From positions 1 through 44,683 of the forward strand of contig PLSX01000225.1 in assembly GCA_003165315.1 (NCBI GenBank): a stretch of DNA of 44,683 nt, written 5' to 3'. The notes under the pieces were generated by a model. It made no database searches. It had not been told where the DNA came from and saw only the letters and a program-made list of their open reading frames with translations. Both the position numbers and the translations under genes were made by a program. The stretch is from Acidobacteriota bacterium (GTDB lineage: Bacteria; Acidobacteriota; Terriglobia; UBA7540). Positions 1-8,599 of the stretch are shown in pieces (within the stretch, counting starts at the first letter, position 1; each line of letters starts with the position of its first letter).

Positions 1-109
1 CCGCGCGTTATCGACGGATTAGGGTCGTGCATTGTGCATTGCGTCTCGCCAACTGATGCGTTACGATGCGGCTCGCAAGGCGACCCTCGATTCTTGAAAA
101 GAACCCATC

Positions 110-2608
110 ATGCCAAAAATGATCTTCCGAACTTTGTTTAATGCCGCATTCATCATCCTTGTTGTCCTCTCTCCCGGCAATGCGGAGTGGCGCCATCTCG
201 GAAACATGACTGCCGGCCCGCCGCAGGCCAATCAGATCACCTTTCGAAATTCTGAATCCACCGTTGTCGTCACTATCCTTGCGCCTGATCTGGTTCGGGT
301 TCGCATGGTTCCAGCCAATGTGTTGCCGCCTGATTACTCCTGGGCGGTCGCCAAAACCGATTGGCCCCAGCCTTCCCTGGAGTTATCCGGCAGCGGAGAG
401 ACTCGCATCATCCGGACTTCAGACCTCGAAGTCCGCATCGACCTTCAGCCTTTCCGTATCGCTTTTCACAACCGCCAAGGCGAGCTGATTCTCAAAGACG
501 CACGGGGCATGGCGTGGGACGGCGCCCGGGTCCGATGTTGGAAGTCGATGCCTCCCGGCGAACAGTACTACGGGCTCGGTGAGAAGGCCGGGTCGGTGGC
601 CAAGCGGGGACAATCCTACGTCATGTGGAACACCGATCCGGCCGCGTACGATTCCAACACTGACCCCATGTATGAATCGGTGCCATTTTTTCTGGCCCTG
701 CGGAAAGGGCAGGCTTACGGGCTGTTTTTCGACAACACCTACCGGTCCACTTTTGATATGGGAGTGGAATCCACCGAGGAATACTCGTTTGGCGCCGACG
801 GCGGTGAGATGAACTACTACTTCTTCTATGGGCCCGATCCGAAAAAGGTCATCGCCCGCAACACTGAGCTTGTGGGCCGAACTGAGCTGCCTCCCCTTTG
901 GTCGCTGGGGTACGTTCAGAGCAGTGCCTATTACCTGACCGGAGGCGAGTTCCGGTTTGTGGCGGACAACCTGCGCCGGCGGCACATTCCTTGCGATGTG
1001 CTCTTTATCGACACACTCGATCATATGGATGGGCGGCGCATCTTCACCTGGAATACACAGGCGTTTCCCGATCCTGCGGGCTTCCTGGCGGATCTGAAAC
1101 GGCAGGGCTTCCACTCCATGGAGAACATCACTACCACGCCCAAGGTGGATGAAAACTATTGGGTCTACAAGGAAGGTCTGGTAGGCAATCACTTTCTCCA
1201 CCGGCGCGATGGGTCTCTGTTTATCGGTCAGCTCTGGGCGGGAGACTGCGTCTGGCCTGACTTCACTTCCTCCCATACGCGGGATTGGTGGGCATCGCTC
1301 ACCGTGCATGACGCGAAGCTGGGCATTGACGGCATCCTGACCGACATGAACGAACCTACGGCGGATCAGATTCCCCTCCGCCAGGGATGGATTCCCGGAA
1401 CACTCGATCCTCAAACCGTATTCGACGATCATGGATTGAACAGTCCCTACGCCAAAAACCACAACGTCTATGGAATGTTGGAGACGGCTGCCACGCGGCA
1501 GGGAATGCTCGAATACCAGCCCAACCTGCGGCCTTTCGTTATAACCCGGGGCACCTATGCGGGCGGCCAGCGCTATGCCGCCCAATGGACGGGAGATAAC
1601 ATGGCAACCTGGGAAGATCTGCGGGCAAGCATTCGCGCTGTCTTATCCCTCGGTGTTTCCGGCCTTCCTTTTGTGGGCTCTGACGTGGGTGGGTTCGTCG
1701 GTTACCCCAGCGCCGAGCTTTATACCCGCTGGCTTGAGGCCGGTGTCTTCCACCCGTTCTTCTGGACGCACACGCTGGACAAGGAACGCACGCTCGATCC
1801 CTGGGCGTTTGGCCATGATTATGAATCGATCAACCGCCGCAGCATTGAACTTCGTTACCGGCTGCTTCTATATTTCTACAACGCGTTTTATCAGGAGACC
1901 CAGACGGGTCTTCCCATCATGCGTCCGTTGCTCCTCGATGACCCAGCCGATGAGAAATCCATGGACCCCACGCCCTCCGGCCAAAACAACGAGTTCCTTT
2001 TCGGCGATGATCTGCTCGTTGCGCCAGTGGTGACCGAAGGTGAGTTTAAGCGCAGAGTCTATCTACCCAAGGGCACTTGGTTCGACTTTGGGAGCGATGA
2101 AGCGTACGTCGGCCCGATGACCATGACAGTGGATGCCCCTCTCGACCGCATTCCCATGTTCGTACGGGGTGGGGCGATCATTCCCATGCGGCAGTTGGTG
2201 CAATACACGGGCCAGGCGCCGATTGACCCGCTGACACTCGAGATCTTTCCCCAGGGCAATTCATCCCGCCCATACTACGAAGATGACGGAAGCAGCTACG
2301 ATTACAAAAAGGGCGTGTACCTGCTCGAGACGGTGAGCGTCCACGATGAGGCTGCCACTGTCAGTGTCGGAATCGCTGCTCCCGAGGGATCATACCGTCC
2401 ACCTTCACGCTCATTGGTTCTGAAGATTCATGGCGTGGGTACCGCCCCCCGCCAGGTTCAAGTTGACGGCCGAAAGTTGGCCGTGGTGGCATCACCGGAG
2501 CCGCTGGAGAAGTCGACAGAAGGCGCAGCGTATGACGCCAGAGCGAGAGTTGTTTGGGTCAAAACCCCTGACCAGAATTTCCCTTTGGAAGTTACCGTGG
2601 TGAAATAG
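110..2608 (+). CDS. Secreted GH31 family alpha-glycosidase
   Basis: Glycoside hydrolase family 31, which hydrolyses alpha-linked glucose, xylose or related residues with retention. The 832-aa product starts with a Sec-type signal peptide (about residues 1-25, ending near GNA-EW), so it is exported. An N-terminal beta-sandwich precedes a TIM barrel carrying the family nucleophile motif TDMNEP (Asp about 412) and the acid/base region WTGDN (Asp about 496), then VGSDVGGF. The C-terminal beta domains include the usual YEDDGSSYDY stretch. Length fits complete bacterial GH31 enzymes. The start is the first Met of the signal peptide; the ribosome site is weak (GAAAAGAA), and the ATG three codons later is possible. 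It converges on the Hsp70-like gene with a 29-bp gap. Substrate (glucoside or xyloside) cannot be decided by eye. Confidence 0.93.
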   Translation: MPKMIFRTLFNAAFIILVVLSPGNAEWRHLGNMTAGPPQANQITFRNSESTVVVTILAPDLVRVRMVPANVLPPDYSWAVAKTDWPQPSLELSGSGETRIIRTSDLEVRIDLQPFRIAFHNRQGELILKDARGMAWDGARVRCWKSMPPGEQYYGLGEKAGSVAKRGQSYVMWNTDPAAYDSNTDPMYESVPFFLALRKGQAYGLFFDNTYRSTFDMGVESTEEYSFGADGGEMNYYFFYGPDPKKVIARNTELVGRTELPPLWSLGYVQSSAYYLTGGEFRFVADNLRRRHIPCDVLFIDTLDHMDGRRIFTWNTQAFPDPAGFLADLKRQGFHSMENITTTPKVDENYWVYKEGLVGNHFLHRRDGSLFIGQLWAGDCVWPDFTSSHTRDWWASLTVHDAKLGIDGILTDMNEPTADQIPLRQGWIPGTLDPQTVFDDHGLNSPYAKNHNVYGMLETAATRQGMLEYQPNLRPFVITRGTYAGGQRYAAQWTGDNMATWEDLRASIRAVLSLGVSGLPFVGSDVGGFVGYPSAELYTRWLEAGVFHPFFWTHTLDKERTLDPWAFGHDYESINRRSIELRYRLLLYFYNAFYQETQTGLPIMRPLLLDDPADEKSMDPTPSGQNNEFLFGDDLLVAPVVTEGEFKRRVYLPKGTWFDFGSDEAYVGPMTMTVDAPLDRIPMFVRGGAIIPMRQLVQYTGQAPIDPLTLEIFPQGNSSRPYYEDDGSSYDYKKGVYLLETVSVHDEAATVSVGIAAPEGSYRPPSRSLVLKIHGVGTAPRQVQVDGRKLAVVASPEPLEKSTEGAAYDARARVVWVKTPDQNFPLEVTVVK

Positions 2609-2637
2609 GTAGCTTTGCATAGGCGTAAGAAGGGTCT

Positions 2638-4260
2638 TCACTTGCGCGATGCTTTCTTCTTCTTTCTCCCGGGGATAACTCGTTTCTCACCCGCGGCCCA
2701 ACGTCCAAGGCGATAGGAGCGGCTGTAATCCTGTTTCAGGTCCGCGATGGTCACTTTCACCGTTCCGCCCGCGTCACAGGAGTAGCTCTCCTCGGCTTGT
2801 ATTTGCAGCCCGGGGTCCAGGTGCGTGACAGGTACGCCACTGAGGTCCGGCGTTTCGCGCAGCGCCGGGTCAAAGGCAAAGCGAATGTCGTCCCAAACCG
2901 TGAAGTCCCCGGCGGGGCGTCCATCCTGGGTAAGATGACTGCATTCAAGGTAGCGGAAATGGCCGATGTTATGCGCCGGCGTGTACTGCCGCGACTGCAC
3001 AAGCGGCGGCTCTCCGGATGAGGGCAATTGCGTTCCCTTGGAGAAGAGCGGATCGAAAATTACCGTTCGGCCTTCGTCGGCTTCGCGCCACACGCCAAAG
3101 TGGCGGGTGAACCTATCGCGCAAAACGTACCCTGCCTGCGCATCCGCCTGAATCGCCAATCCGATGGCCGTGGCTGACCGCGTGTAAGCGGAGCGTCTCA
3201 CCCTGCGCCCAAAAACTTCGCGCAACATGCGCGCGACTATCGGAAGTTCGCTTCCCCCTCCGGTGACGTAGAGGGCTTCCAGGTTCTGGTCGCCCGCCTG
3301 AGCATTCGCAGAGGCTCCCGCGAGGCCATACCCTTGCGCTGCCAGCAGGTCTTCAGTGGCGTTCAAGGTTTCCTGCACCAGCAATTGACAGCGCTCGTAG
3401 AAGCGGGCGACGGGCAGTGAAACCTGGGGCCAAATTTCCCGCACCACGCCCAGGTCGATCGAGATATTCCTTGTGTTGGGGTGCAGGCTTTCCTTCTGGG
3501 CGCGGCACTCTTCATGCAGGTGGAACATCTCTGCTTGTGAAAGGCCGTCGCGCTCATCCACTCCAATCCCTGCCGCATCCAGGGCCAGCTCCGCCAGAAC
3601 TTCGTCAAAATCGTCTCCCCCCAGTGAGCCGATGCCCTCCGAAGCGATGACGCCCTGCTCGTTCGCATCCATTGCCACCAGCGAGGCGTCAAAGGTTCCG
3701 CCACCGAGGTCGTATACCAGAATCTGGCTCCTGCCTTTTTTCACCCGTGAGGTGCGGTCGCGGTGGCCAAACTCGATGCTTGCCGCCGAGGGTTCGTTCA
3801 ACAGGCCCAGAACGCTGAACCCCGCCTGACGAAATGCTTCTGCCGTCAGGAATCGCTGGTTGCTGTTGGCGTTGGCCGGGACGCCCAGCATCACTTCAAG
3901 AGGACCCGCTTCCGCATTGGGCAAGTTGGAATGCTCCAGCAGGTTGGTGCGCAAGGCCGAGCAGAGTTCGCCCAGCAATTGCAGCATGGGTACGGTCTGG
4001 TCGGCAATCTGAACCAGCGTTTCCGGGCCGGCACCCTCCAGCGCCCGCTTGAGCGAACGCACCACCGTCCAGCCGGGTTCCTCCTGCGCCCCCCAAGCCT
4101 CCCATCCATAGACTCGCTTTTGGTCTTTGACGGCCACTAACGGGGGAAACCACTCGCGGTCGACTCCGTCAGGAGCGCTGAAGGACACCACGGGGTAGTT
4201 GCCCCGATCCACATAAGCCGCAATAATCCGAGTTGTGCCGAAGTCGATTCCCAGCCTCAT
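2638..4260 (-). CDS. Hsp70-family (DnaK-like) protein, short form
   Basis: Actin-fold ATPase of the Hsp70 superfamily. All nucleotide-binding signatures are visible: phosphate-1 loop GIDFGTTR at the N-terminus, LNEPSAASIEF, phosphate-2 loop YDLGGGTFD, and the adenosine motif YVTGGGSELP. The protein is about 540 aa, roughly 100 aa shorter than DnaK, and its C-terminal part is not a standard substrate-binding domain plus lid; it ends in a Lys-rich tail. No DnaJ or GrpE gene is adjacent, so this is probably a specialised Hsp70 paralogue rather than the housekeeping chaperone. The ATG at 4260 is chosen because GGTGGA lies about 8 nt upstream; a GTG four codons earlier (4272) is an alternative start. 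A TATAAT and a 12-bp palindrome lie just upstream. Confidence 0.88.
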   Translation of the reverse strand: MRLGIDFGTTRIIAAYVDRGNYPVVSFSAPDGVDREWFPPLVAVKDQKRVYGWEAWGAQEEPGWTVVRSLKRALEGAGPETLVQIADQTVPMLQLLGELCSALRTNLLEHSNLPNAEAGPLEVMLGVPANANSNQRFLTAEAFRQAGFSVLGLLNEPSAASIEFGHRDRTSRVKKGRSQILVYDLGGGTFDASLVAMDANEQGVIASEGIGSLGGDDFDEVLAELALDAAGIGVDERDGLSQAEMFHLHEECRAQKESLHPNTRNISIDLGVVREIWPQVSLPVARFYERCQLLVQETLNATEDLLAAQGYGLAGASANAQAGDQNLEALYVTGGGSELPIVARMLREVFGRRVRRSAYTRSATAIGLAIQADAQAGYVLRDRFTRHFGVWREADEGRTVIFDPLFSKGTQLPSSGEPPLVQSRQYTPAHNIGHFRYLECSHLTQDGRPAGDFTVWDDIRFAFDPALRETPDLSGVPVTHLDPGLQIQAEESYSCDAGGTVKVTIADLKQDYSRSYRLGRWAAGEKRVIPGRKKKKASRK

Positions 4261-4273
4261 ATTTTTTTCCACC

Positions 4274-4294
4274 AGAGAATTCTCTCTGATTATA
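4274..4294 (-). promoter_or_regulatory. Candidate -10 box and palindromic operator of the Hsp70-like gene
   Basis: On the minus strand a perfect TATAAT (4294-4289) is followed by the 12-bp perfect palindrome AGAGAATTCTCT (4285-4274), which would cover the expected transcription start. A -35 box at 17 bp is not evident; TCGACA at 4314-4309 is only 14 bp away. The palindrome could bind a dimeric regulator, but this is inference from one site. Confidence 0.35.
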
Positions 4295-4380
4295 CCAGCA
4301 AGAGGGAGTGTCGATGAGATTGACGGCTGGATTGAGCCGCAAGCATCTCCGAGCTTTACGGGCGGTCGGTTTCCGAACCG

Positions 4381-4601
4381 CGCCCCCCCCCACCGACACC
4401 ACGCATCAAAGGCGGAGCTGGAATTGTGCCATGGCCAACCCGATCAACCCCATCGCGACAAGTCCTGGCCATGCACGAGCACGGGCAAGACCTGTCTCGA
4501 TGGGGTTCTCCAGCCCCTCCTGAAATCAGGAGGGGAGCCGCAAAGCCAAAGCTCCCCTTCTTGAATAAGGAGGGGCGGCGCAGGCGCGCCGGGGTGGTGC
4601 T
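4381..4601. repeat. MITE-like repeat copy 1 with an internal hairpin element
   Basis: The right end (4567-4601, aaggaggggcggcg to ggggtggtgct) matches the right ends of elements at 15301-15341 and 26850-26890. Inside are complementary runs (cctcctgaaatcaggagg and related) and a separate hairpin element at about 4421-4512, whose arms 4446-4460 and 4493-4507 are 15-bp inverted repeats with one mismatch. The left end is C-rich (4381-4393) but blurred. No protein-coding content. Confidence 0.6.
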
Positions 4602-4753
4602 GAACTGGTGGCACAGCCACTCCTGGCGGTGCGGGAAGTGGGCGACCTCCACTTCGGCTGGACACGGGGGGTCTTTAGCCCTAACGGGGCGAAATAGCTC
4701 GGCCCGGGCCAACAGCCCATAAGCGCTAGCTTAAGGGGAAGAAGAGCCCGAAA

Positions 4754-5084
4754 GCCCGTGAAACGGGCGTGGTCTTGTAGCCCACGGCGAGCCAGCCGTG
4801 GGATCCGCGCCGCCGGCGGCGCCGCGAGCCCCGGAGGGACGGCATCGGGATGTTCGAACGGGCGCGTGGCCAGGAGCTGGAATCCCGAACCTGATATCGC
4901 CCCTCCTGGGCACGGCGTGCAATCACGCCTTCCGTTAATCCCATGGCTTGCGCCATGGGCTAAATGACCGCGCCCGCTTCGCGGGCTTTCGATCGCCCTT
5001 ACGGGGCTCCCATCATCCGCTCGTCCTGCCTGCGTTCCCACGGCTTGCGCCGTGGGCCACATTATAGCGCCCGCTGTGGCGGGC
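4754..5084. repeat. Cluster of short GC-rich palindromes
   Basis: Five perfect or near-perfect hairpins occur in about 330 bp: 4754-4768 (gcccgtg/acgggc), 4781-4802 (cccacggc/gccgtggg), 4940-4959 (cccatggc/gccatggg), 4972-4986 (gcccgc/gcgggc), 5037-5056 (cccacggc/gccgtggg), plus 5069-5084 (gcccgc/gcgggc). The set looks like a compound REP-type repeat. Apparent reading frames through it are by-products of high GC. The stretch 4281-5394 contains no convincing gene. Confidence 0.6.
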
Positions 5085-5125
5085 TCGCGGGAACCCCAAC
5101 CCTTAGATTAGCGCTAACGGACATC

Positions 5126-5219
5126 CAGCCTGTGCCCGAGCATGGGCAGGATCTGTCCTTAGTGTTTTGGAGGGGCCTGTCCCCATGGGGTTGATCGGGA
5201 TGCCCATGACACAATCCCG
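5126..5219 (-). repeat. Dispersed hairpin repeat, reverse-oriented copy
   Basis: Read on the minus strand, 5219-5130 repeats the pattern of 4421-4512 and 30572-30655: a cctgtg/tgtcatgggc start, cccgatcaaccccat, then gacagg. The three copies share the block around GTGCCATGGCC and CCCGATC. It lies just upstream of the Gfo/Idh/MocA gene's promoter region. Confidence 0.5.
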
Positions 5220-5297
5220 GCTCGGGCCGCTGTCGCCCGGCTCTTTTCGGCGTGATGTTTAGTGAAAACGGATAATTTGTCTTAAATCCACTATGGC

Positions 5298-5326
5298 TTG
5301 ACAAATGCTGTAGTATTCCCCTGAAT
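5298..5326 (+). promoter_or_regulatory. Candidate promoter of the Gfo/Idh/MocA gene
   Basis: A consensus TTGACA (5298-5303) stands about 90 bp before the start codon. With a 17-bp spacer the -10 position reads CTGAAT, only three of six matches to TATAAT, so the -10 is weak. A good ribosome site (AAGGAG, 5379-5384) follows before the ATG at 5395. Confidence 0.35.
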
Positions 5327-5394
5327 TGTGTCTCTGCGGGAAATTCCTCCCCGGCACTCGGCCAGAGGTCTGAAATCAAAAGGAGTTAGGATCA

Positions 5395-6738
5395 ATGGAG
5401 AAGAAAAAAGACGTTACGCGCCGTGATTTTCTGAAGGTTGCGGCCACAGTTGGGGCTGCTTCTTCGCTGACCAGCGTTGTCGCCCCCCACATTATGACTG
5501 CACAGACCGTTGGGAATCCCACCCGCTATGGATTTATTGGAACGGGGACGGAAGGCTGCACGCTCCTGAAATTTCTGGCGACGATTCCGGAAGGGCGGTG
5601 CATTGCCACGTGCGACATTTATCCTCCCAACCTGAAGAAAGGGGTGGACACGATCGGTTCCAATCCTGAAACCTACACGGAATACCGCAAGATGCTAGAG
5701 CGGAAGGATATGGACGCGGTCTTTATCGCCACGCCCTTGAACCTGCACACGGAGATGGTGGTGGATGGCCTGAATGCCGGCAAACACGTCTTTGTTGAGA
5801 AGACGATGTACTTCAAGGAGGATGAAGGCGACATTATCCGCAAGGCCATGGACGACCATCCCAAGCAGATTGTTCAGGTGGGATTGCAGCGGCGGTCGAG
5901 CGTGCTCTACCAGGTGGCGATGGAGATGATCCGCAAGGGAGCGCTGGGCAAAATCATGACCGTGCGCGCCCAGTGGGATCGCAACAGCAACTGGCGGCGT
6001 CCCGTGCCCGACCCCAAGTTCGAACGCCTTCTGAACTGGCGCATGTACAAGGAATACTCCGGAGGGATGATGGCGGAACTGGCCTCGCACCAGATTGATG
6101 TGGCCAACTGGGCCATCGGGGCCGAGCCCAAGTCTGTCATTGCCACGGGCGGCATCGACTATTGGAAAGACGGCCGCGAGGTCTGCGACAACGTCCATGC
6201 CGTTTACGAATATCCGGGTGGACAGAAGTTGATCTGGAGTGGGGTGATGAGCAATGCCCACTTTGAATTCAGCGAGCAGATTATGGGTGATCAGGGAACT
6301 CTGATCATTACCCTGGGCAAGGGGATGTACTATCGCGAGCCGATGGCCAAGGTTTCCAGCGGCAACAGCAAGGAAAACTGGTGGGCGGGCGCCACCGTGA
6401 ACAACCAGGCGGCAGCGGCCGGCATTCCCATTTTCCCCGAAACGGGCGCCATGAACGAACTGGGCTTCATGGATCGCGAAATGCGCTACGCCAAACACTG
6501 GCTGGCATCAATGGGAATCTATAATTACGAAGAACCCCATGATCCCTGGTGGACCGAACTGCACAACTTCCTGATGAGCATTCGCGAGGGCAAGCCAATT
6601 GCAGCTCCCTACGCTCTGGGCAAGGCCGACGCGCAAGGAGTCATCTACGGTAACCGCGCCATCGAAACCGGTGAGAGAGTCTATTGGCCGGGGCAGGAGC
6701 CGCAGGACGCGACAAAGAAAGCGAAGAAGATCGCGTAG
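5395..6738 (+). CDS. Tat-exported Gfo/Idh/MocA family oxidoreductase
   Basis: NAD(P)-dependent sugar or polyol dehydrogenase-like protein. The N-terminus carries a twin-arginine signal (TRRDFLKVAA, residues about 8-18, followed by a hydrophobic stretch), so the folded protein is probably exported with bound cofactor. A Rossmann motif RYGFIGTGTEG follows, then GKHVFVEKTMYF, the family's catalytic-Lys strand (usually EKP, here EKT), and SHQIDVANWAIG in the alpha/beta domain. The 447-aa length is normal for the Tat-exported subgroup of Acidobacteriota, Planctomycetota and Bacteroidota. AAGGAG sits 10 nt before the ATG. It is apparently monocistronic, followed by a 500-bp low-complexity array. 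The substrate is unknown; periplasmic sugar oxidation or glycosidase activity of the NAD-retaining kind are both known in relatives. Confidence 0.9.
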   Translation: MEKKKDVTRRDFLKVAATVGAASSLTSVVAPHIMTAQTVGNPTRYGFIGTGTEGCTLLKFLATIPEGRCIATCDIYPPNLKKGVDTIGSNPETYTEYRKMLERKDMDAVFIATPLNLHTEMVVDGLNAGKHVFVEKTMYFKEDEGDIIRKAMDDHPKQIVQVGLQRRSSVLYQVAMEMIRKGALGKIMTVRAQWDRNSNWRRPVPDPKFERLLNWRMYKEYSGGMMAELASHQIDVANWAIGAEPKSVIATGGIDYWKDGREVCDNVHAVYEYPGGQKLIWSGVMSNAHFEFSEQIMGDQGTLIITLGKGMYYREPMAKVSSGNSKENWWAGATVNNQAAAAGIPIFPETGAMNELGFMDREMRYAKHWLASMGIYNYEEPHDPWWTELHNFLMSIREGKPIAAPYALGKADAQGVIYGNRAIETGERVYWPGQEPQDATKKAKKIA

Positions 6739-6739
6739 G

Positions 6740-7236
6740 ACAGGGGCTGAAGGATAAAGGGTGAAGGGTAAAGGCGAAATTGGAAGTGATAAAAGCAGCA
6801 GATTTAGTTTGATGGGTAAGGGCCAAGGGCGAAGGTTGAAGGCTGAAGGATGAACGGCGTGGTTTGGAGGACGGCGCAATAAGACAAGAAATGGAATGTG
6901 CGGGTGGCAAAGGCAGGATTTAAATGGCGACTGGCAGGAGCAAAATGTAAATGATGAATTGTAAATGGTAAAAGGTCGGATCATTGATTGCTTCACCCTT
7001 TAGCCTTCACCCTTTGCCTTCATCCTTTACCCTTCATCCTTCACCCTTTATTCTTCACCTTTATCATTCACCATTTACCATTTACATTTTAGCTTTCTTA
7101 CATCAATCAAGGCACATTTGCCCGAAAGAATCTAAACTTCATTCTTCACTCTTCATCCTTTAACCTTTACCCTTCAGCATTTGCCCTTCCCCTTTACACT
7201 TTGTCCCCCTAAATCGTTAATTCTTGCCGTCATTTC
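6740..7236. repeat. Low-complexity degenerate tandem array
   Basis: About 490 bp made of variations on two short units. The first half is purine-rich (aaaggatgaa, gggtaaaggcg). The second half is the pyrimidine-rich complement (cctttacccttca, tcaccctttattc), so the whole could fold on itself. No gene or obvious promoter is visible. Similar text recurs at 13255-13470 and 42715-42790. Confidence 0.75.
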
Positions 7237-7284
7237 TTGCCATTTACAATTTGTGCGTTAGCCGTTAGCCTCTTTGTAGAACTC

Positions 7285-8487
7285 ATGGGACGCAAATACA
7301 AATTCGAAAAAACGGTATTGTGGCTATTTATTGGCCTCGTATTTGTAATTTTAGCGGGAAGCGCGCGAGCCGCGTCCCCGTGTCCCGAGCCCCGAGTCCC
7401 GAGCCCTGTATCCCTTGTCCATTGCCCCTTGTCGCTTTTTCCCTGTTCCGTATCTCAAGTTCCGAACCCCGGCTCTTCCGCCGCGAGTCCCGAGTCCCGA
7501 GCTTCGAGTCCCGCTCCCGTCCGTTACGAGTCCTCGCATGAAGCCATGGGCACCATCTATACAGTGGTCGCTTATGGGGCCGACCAGACGTCGCTTTCCG
7601 AAGCTGTCGGCCAGGTTTTTGAAGAGATCGACCAGCTTGACGATCAGATGAGCAACTACAAGCCGGAGAGCGAACTCTCCACCATCAATCGCGATGCGGC
7701 GAGCGGCGAGGTGACGGTCTCTCCCGAGCTCTTCAACCTGATTCAATATTCCATGCGCGCAAGCGAGGCGTCGGGCGGCGACTTCGACATCACCGTGGGC
7801 CCGCTGATGAAGCTTTGGGGATTCTTCCGCGGCCAGGGGCGTTTGCCCAGCCAGCCGGAAATCACCGAGGTGCAGAAGAGAATCGGTTACAAGCACGTCC
7901 ATCTTGATGCTGCGCGCCGCACGATTCGTTTTGATGTCAGCGGGATGAGCCTGGACCTTGGAGGCATCGCCAAGGGCTACGCGGTTGATCGGGCGGCGGA
8001 CATCTTGCGCGCCGATGGCGTGACCGCGGCGCTGATCTCCAGCGGGACCAGCAGCATCTACGCGTTGGGCTCGCCGCCAGGTGAACGCGGGTGGAAGATC
8101 ACCGTGCGCGATCCCTATCATGAGGACAAGCCGGCCGACGTGTTTCGCCTCCAGAATTTCGCGTTATCGACTTCGGGAAACTATGAAAAGTTCTTTGTAA
8201 TTGATGGCAAGGTCTATTGCCATATCATGGATCCCCACACGGGCTGGCCGGTGCAGAACATGCTCTCCACCGTGGCGGCCGTTCCCACCGGGGTTGAGAC
8301 CGAGGCGCTCACCAAGACCTTTTTCGTCGGCGGCGTGGAGAAGTCGCGGCAATTTCTTGCCACCCATCCGAACGCCATCGGAATCTGCTATCAGCCCGGC
8401 ATCCAACCCAAAACGTTTACGCGCACCATCCTGCGGTCAAAGTCATTCCAAATTCCTGCGGATAGTATTGCTGAACTAGAAAAGTAG
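7285..8487 (+). CDS. apbE: FAD:protein FMN transferase (ApbE family)
   Basis: Transfers FMN from FAD to a Thr of target proteins outside the cytoplasm, as in Na+-NQR or Rnf subunits. Family motifs are clear: SHEAMGTIYTVVAYG at the domain start, DFDITVGPLMKLWGF, LDLGGIAKGYAVDRA, SSGTSSIYALG, STSGNYEKFF and HIMDPHTGWP, then the Mg-binding TEALTKTFFVGG. The start at 7285 gives a clean signal peptide (MGRKYKFEKTVLWLF to GSARA); a start 16 codons earlier (7237) also fits but has no visible benefit. Unusual is the linker between signal peptide and domain, about residues 30-75: a Pro/Ser-rich run encoded by a degenerate tcccgagtcccgag array, which looks like intergenic repeat that became coding. No Rnf or NQR target gene is in the window. 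Confidence 0.92.
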   Translation: MGRKYKFEKTVLWLFIGLVFVILAGSARAASPCPEPRVPSPVSLVHCPLSLFPCSVSQVPNPGSSAASPESRASSPAPVRYESSHEAMGTIYTVVAYGADQTSLSEAVGQVFEEIDQLDDQMSNYKPESELSTINRDAASGEVTVSPELFNLIQYSMRASEASGGDFDITVGPLMKLWGFFRGQGRLPSQPEITEVQKRIGYKHVHLDAARRTIRFDVSGMSLDLGGIAKGYAVDRAADILRADGVTAALISSGTSSIYALGSPPGERGWKITVRDPYHEDKPADVFRLQNFALSTSGNYEKFFVIDGKVYCHIMDPHTGWPVQNMLSTVAAVPTGVETEALTKTFFVGGVEKSRQFLATHPNAIGICYQPGIQPKTFTRTILRSKSFQIPADSIAELEK

Positions 8488-8493
8488 GGGGAC

Positions 8494-8530
8494 CCCTCGT
8501 GGGTGCTTCAGTTCAGGGTACCCACGAGGG
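8494..8530 (+). terminator. Stem-loop after apbE, possible terminator
   Basis: An 11-bp perfect stem (8494-8504 with 8520-8530, ccctcgtgggt/acccacgaggg) with a 15-nt loop begins 7 nt after the apbE stop codon. No T-run follows, so it may be an RNA-end-protecting hairpin or a repeat rather than an intrinsic terminator. Confidence 0.5.
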
Positions 8531-8599
8531 ATACCTCTACGAAATTTTGGAACTTTAATCAGTCAGTCGGGGTCAATTGCATTAGGCGGCGAAAAAGCC

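Noticed and set aside
419..1585. Long antisense open frame opposite the GH31 gene
   Set aside because: It is the shadow of a strongly conserved enzyme; it has no family features, no ribosome site and no sense-strand conservation of its own.
4526..5062. 178-codon minus-strand frame between the Hsp70 and Gfo/Idh genes
   Set aside because: It runs through MITE-like and palindromic repeats, with no protein-like pattern.
6740..7236. CRISPR array
   Set aside because: Units are too short, degenerate and not separated by unique spacers; no cas gene is in the window.
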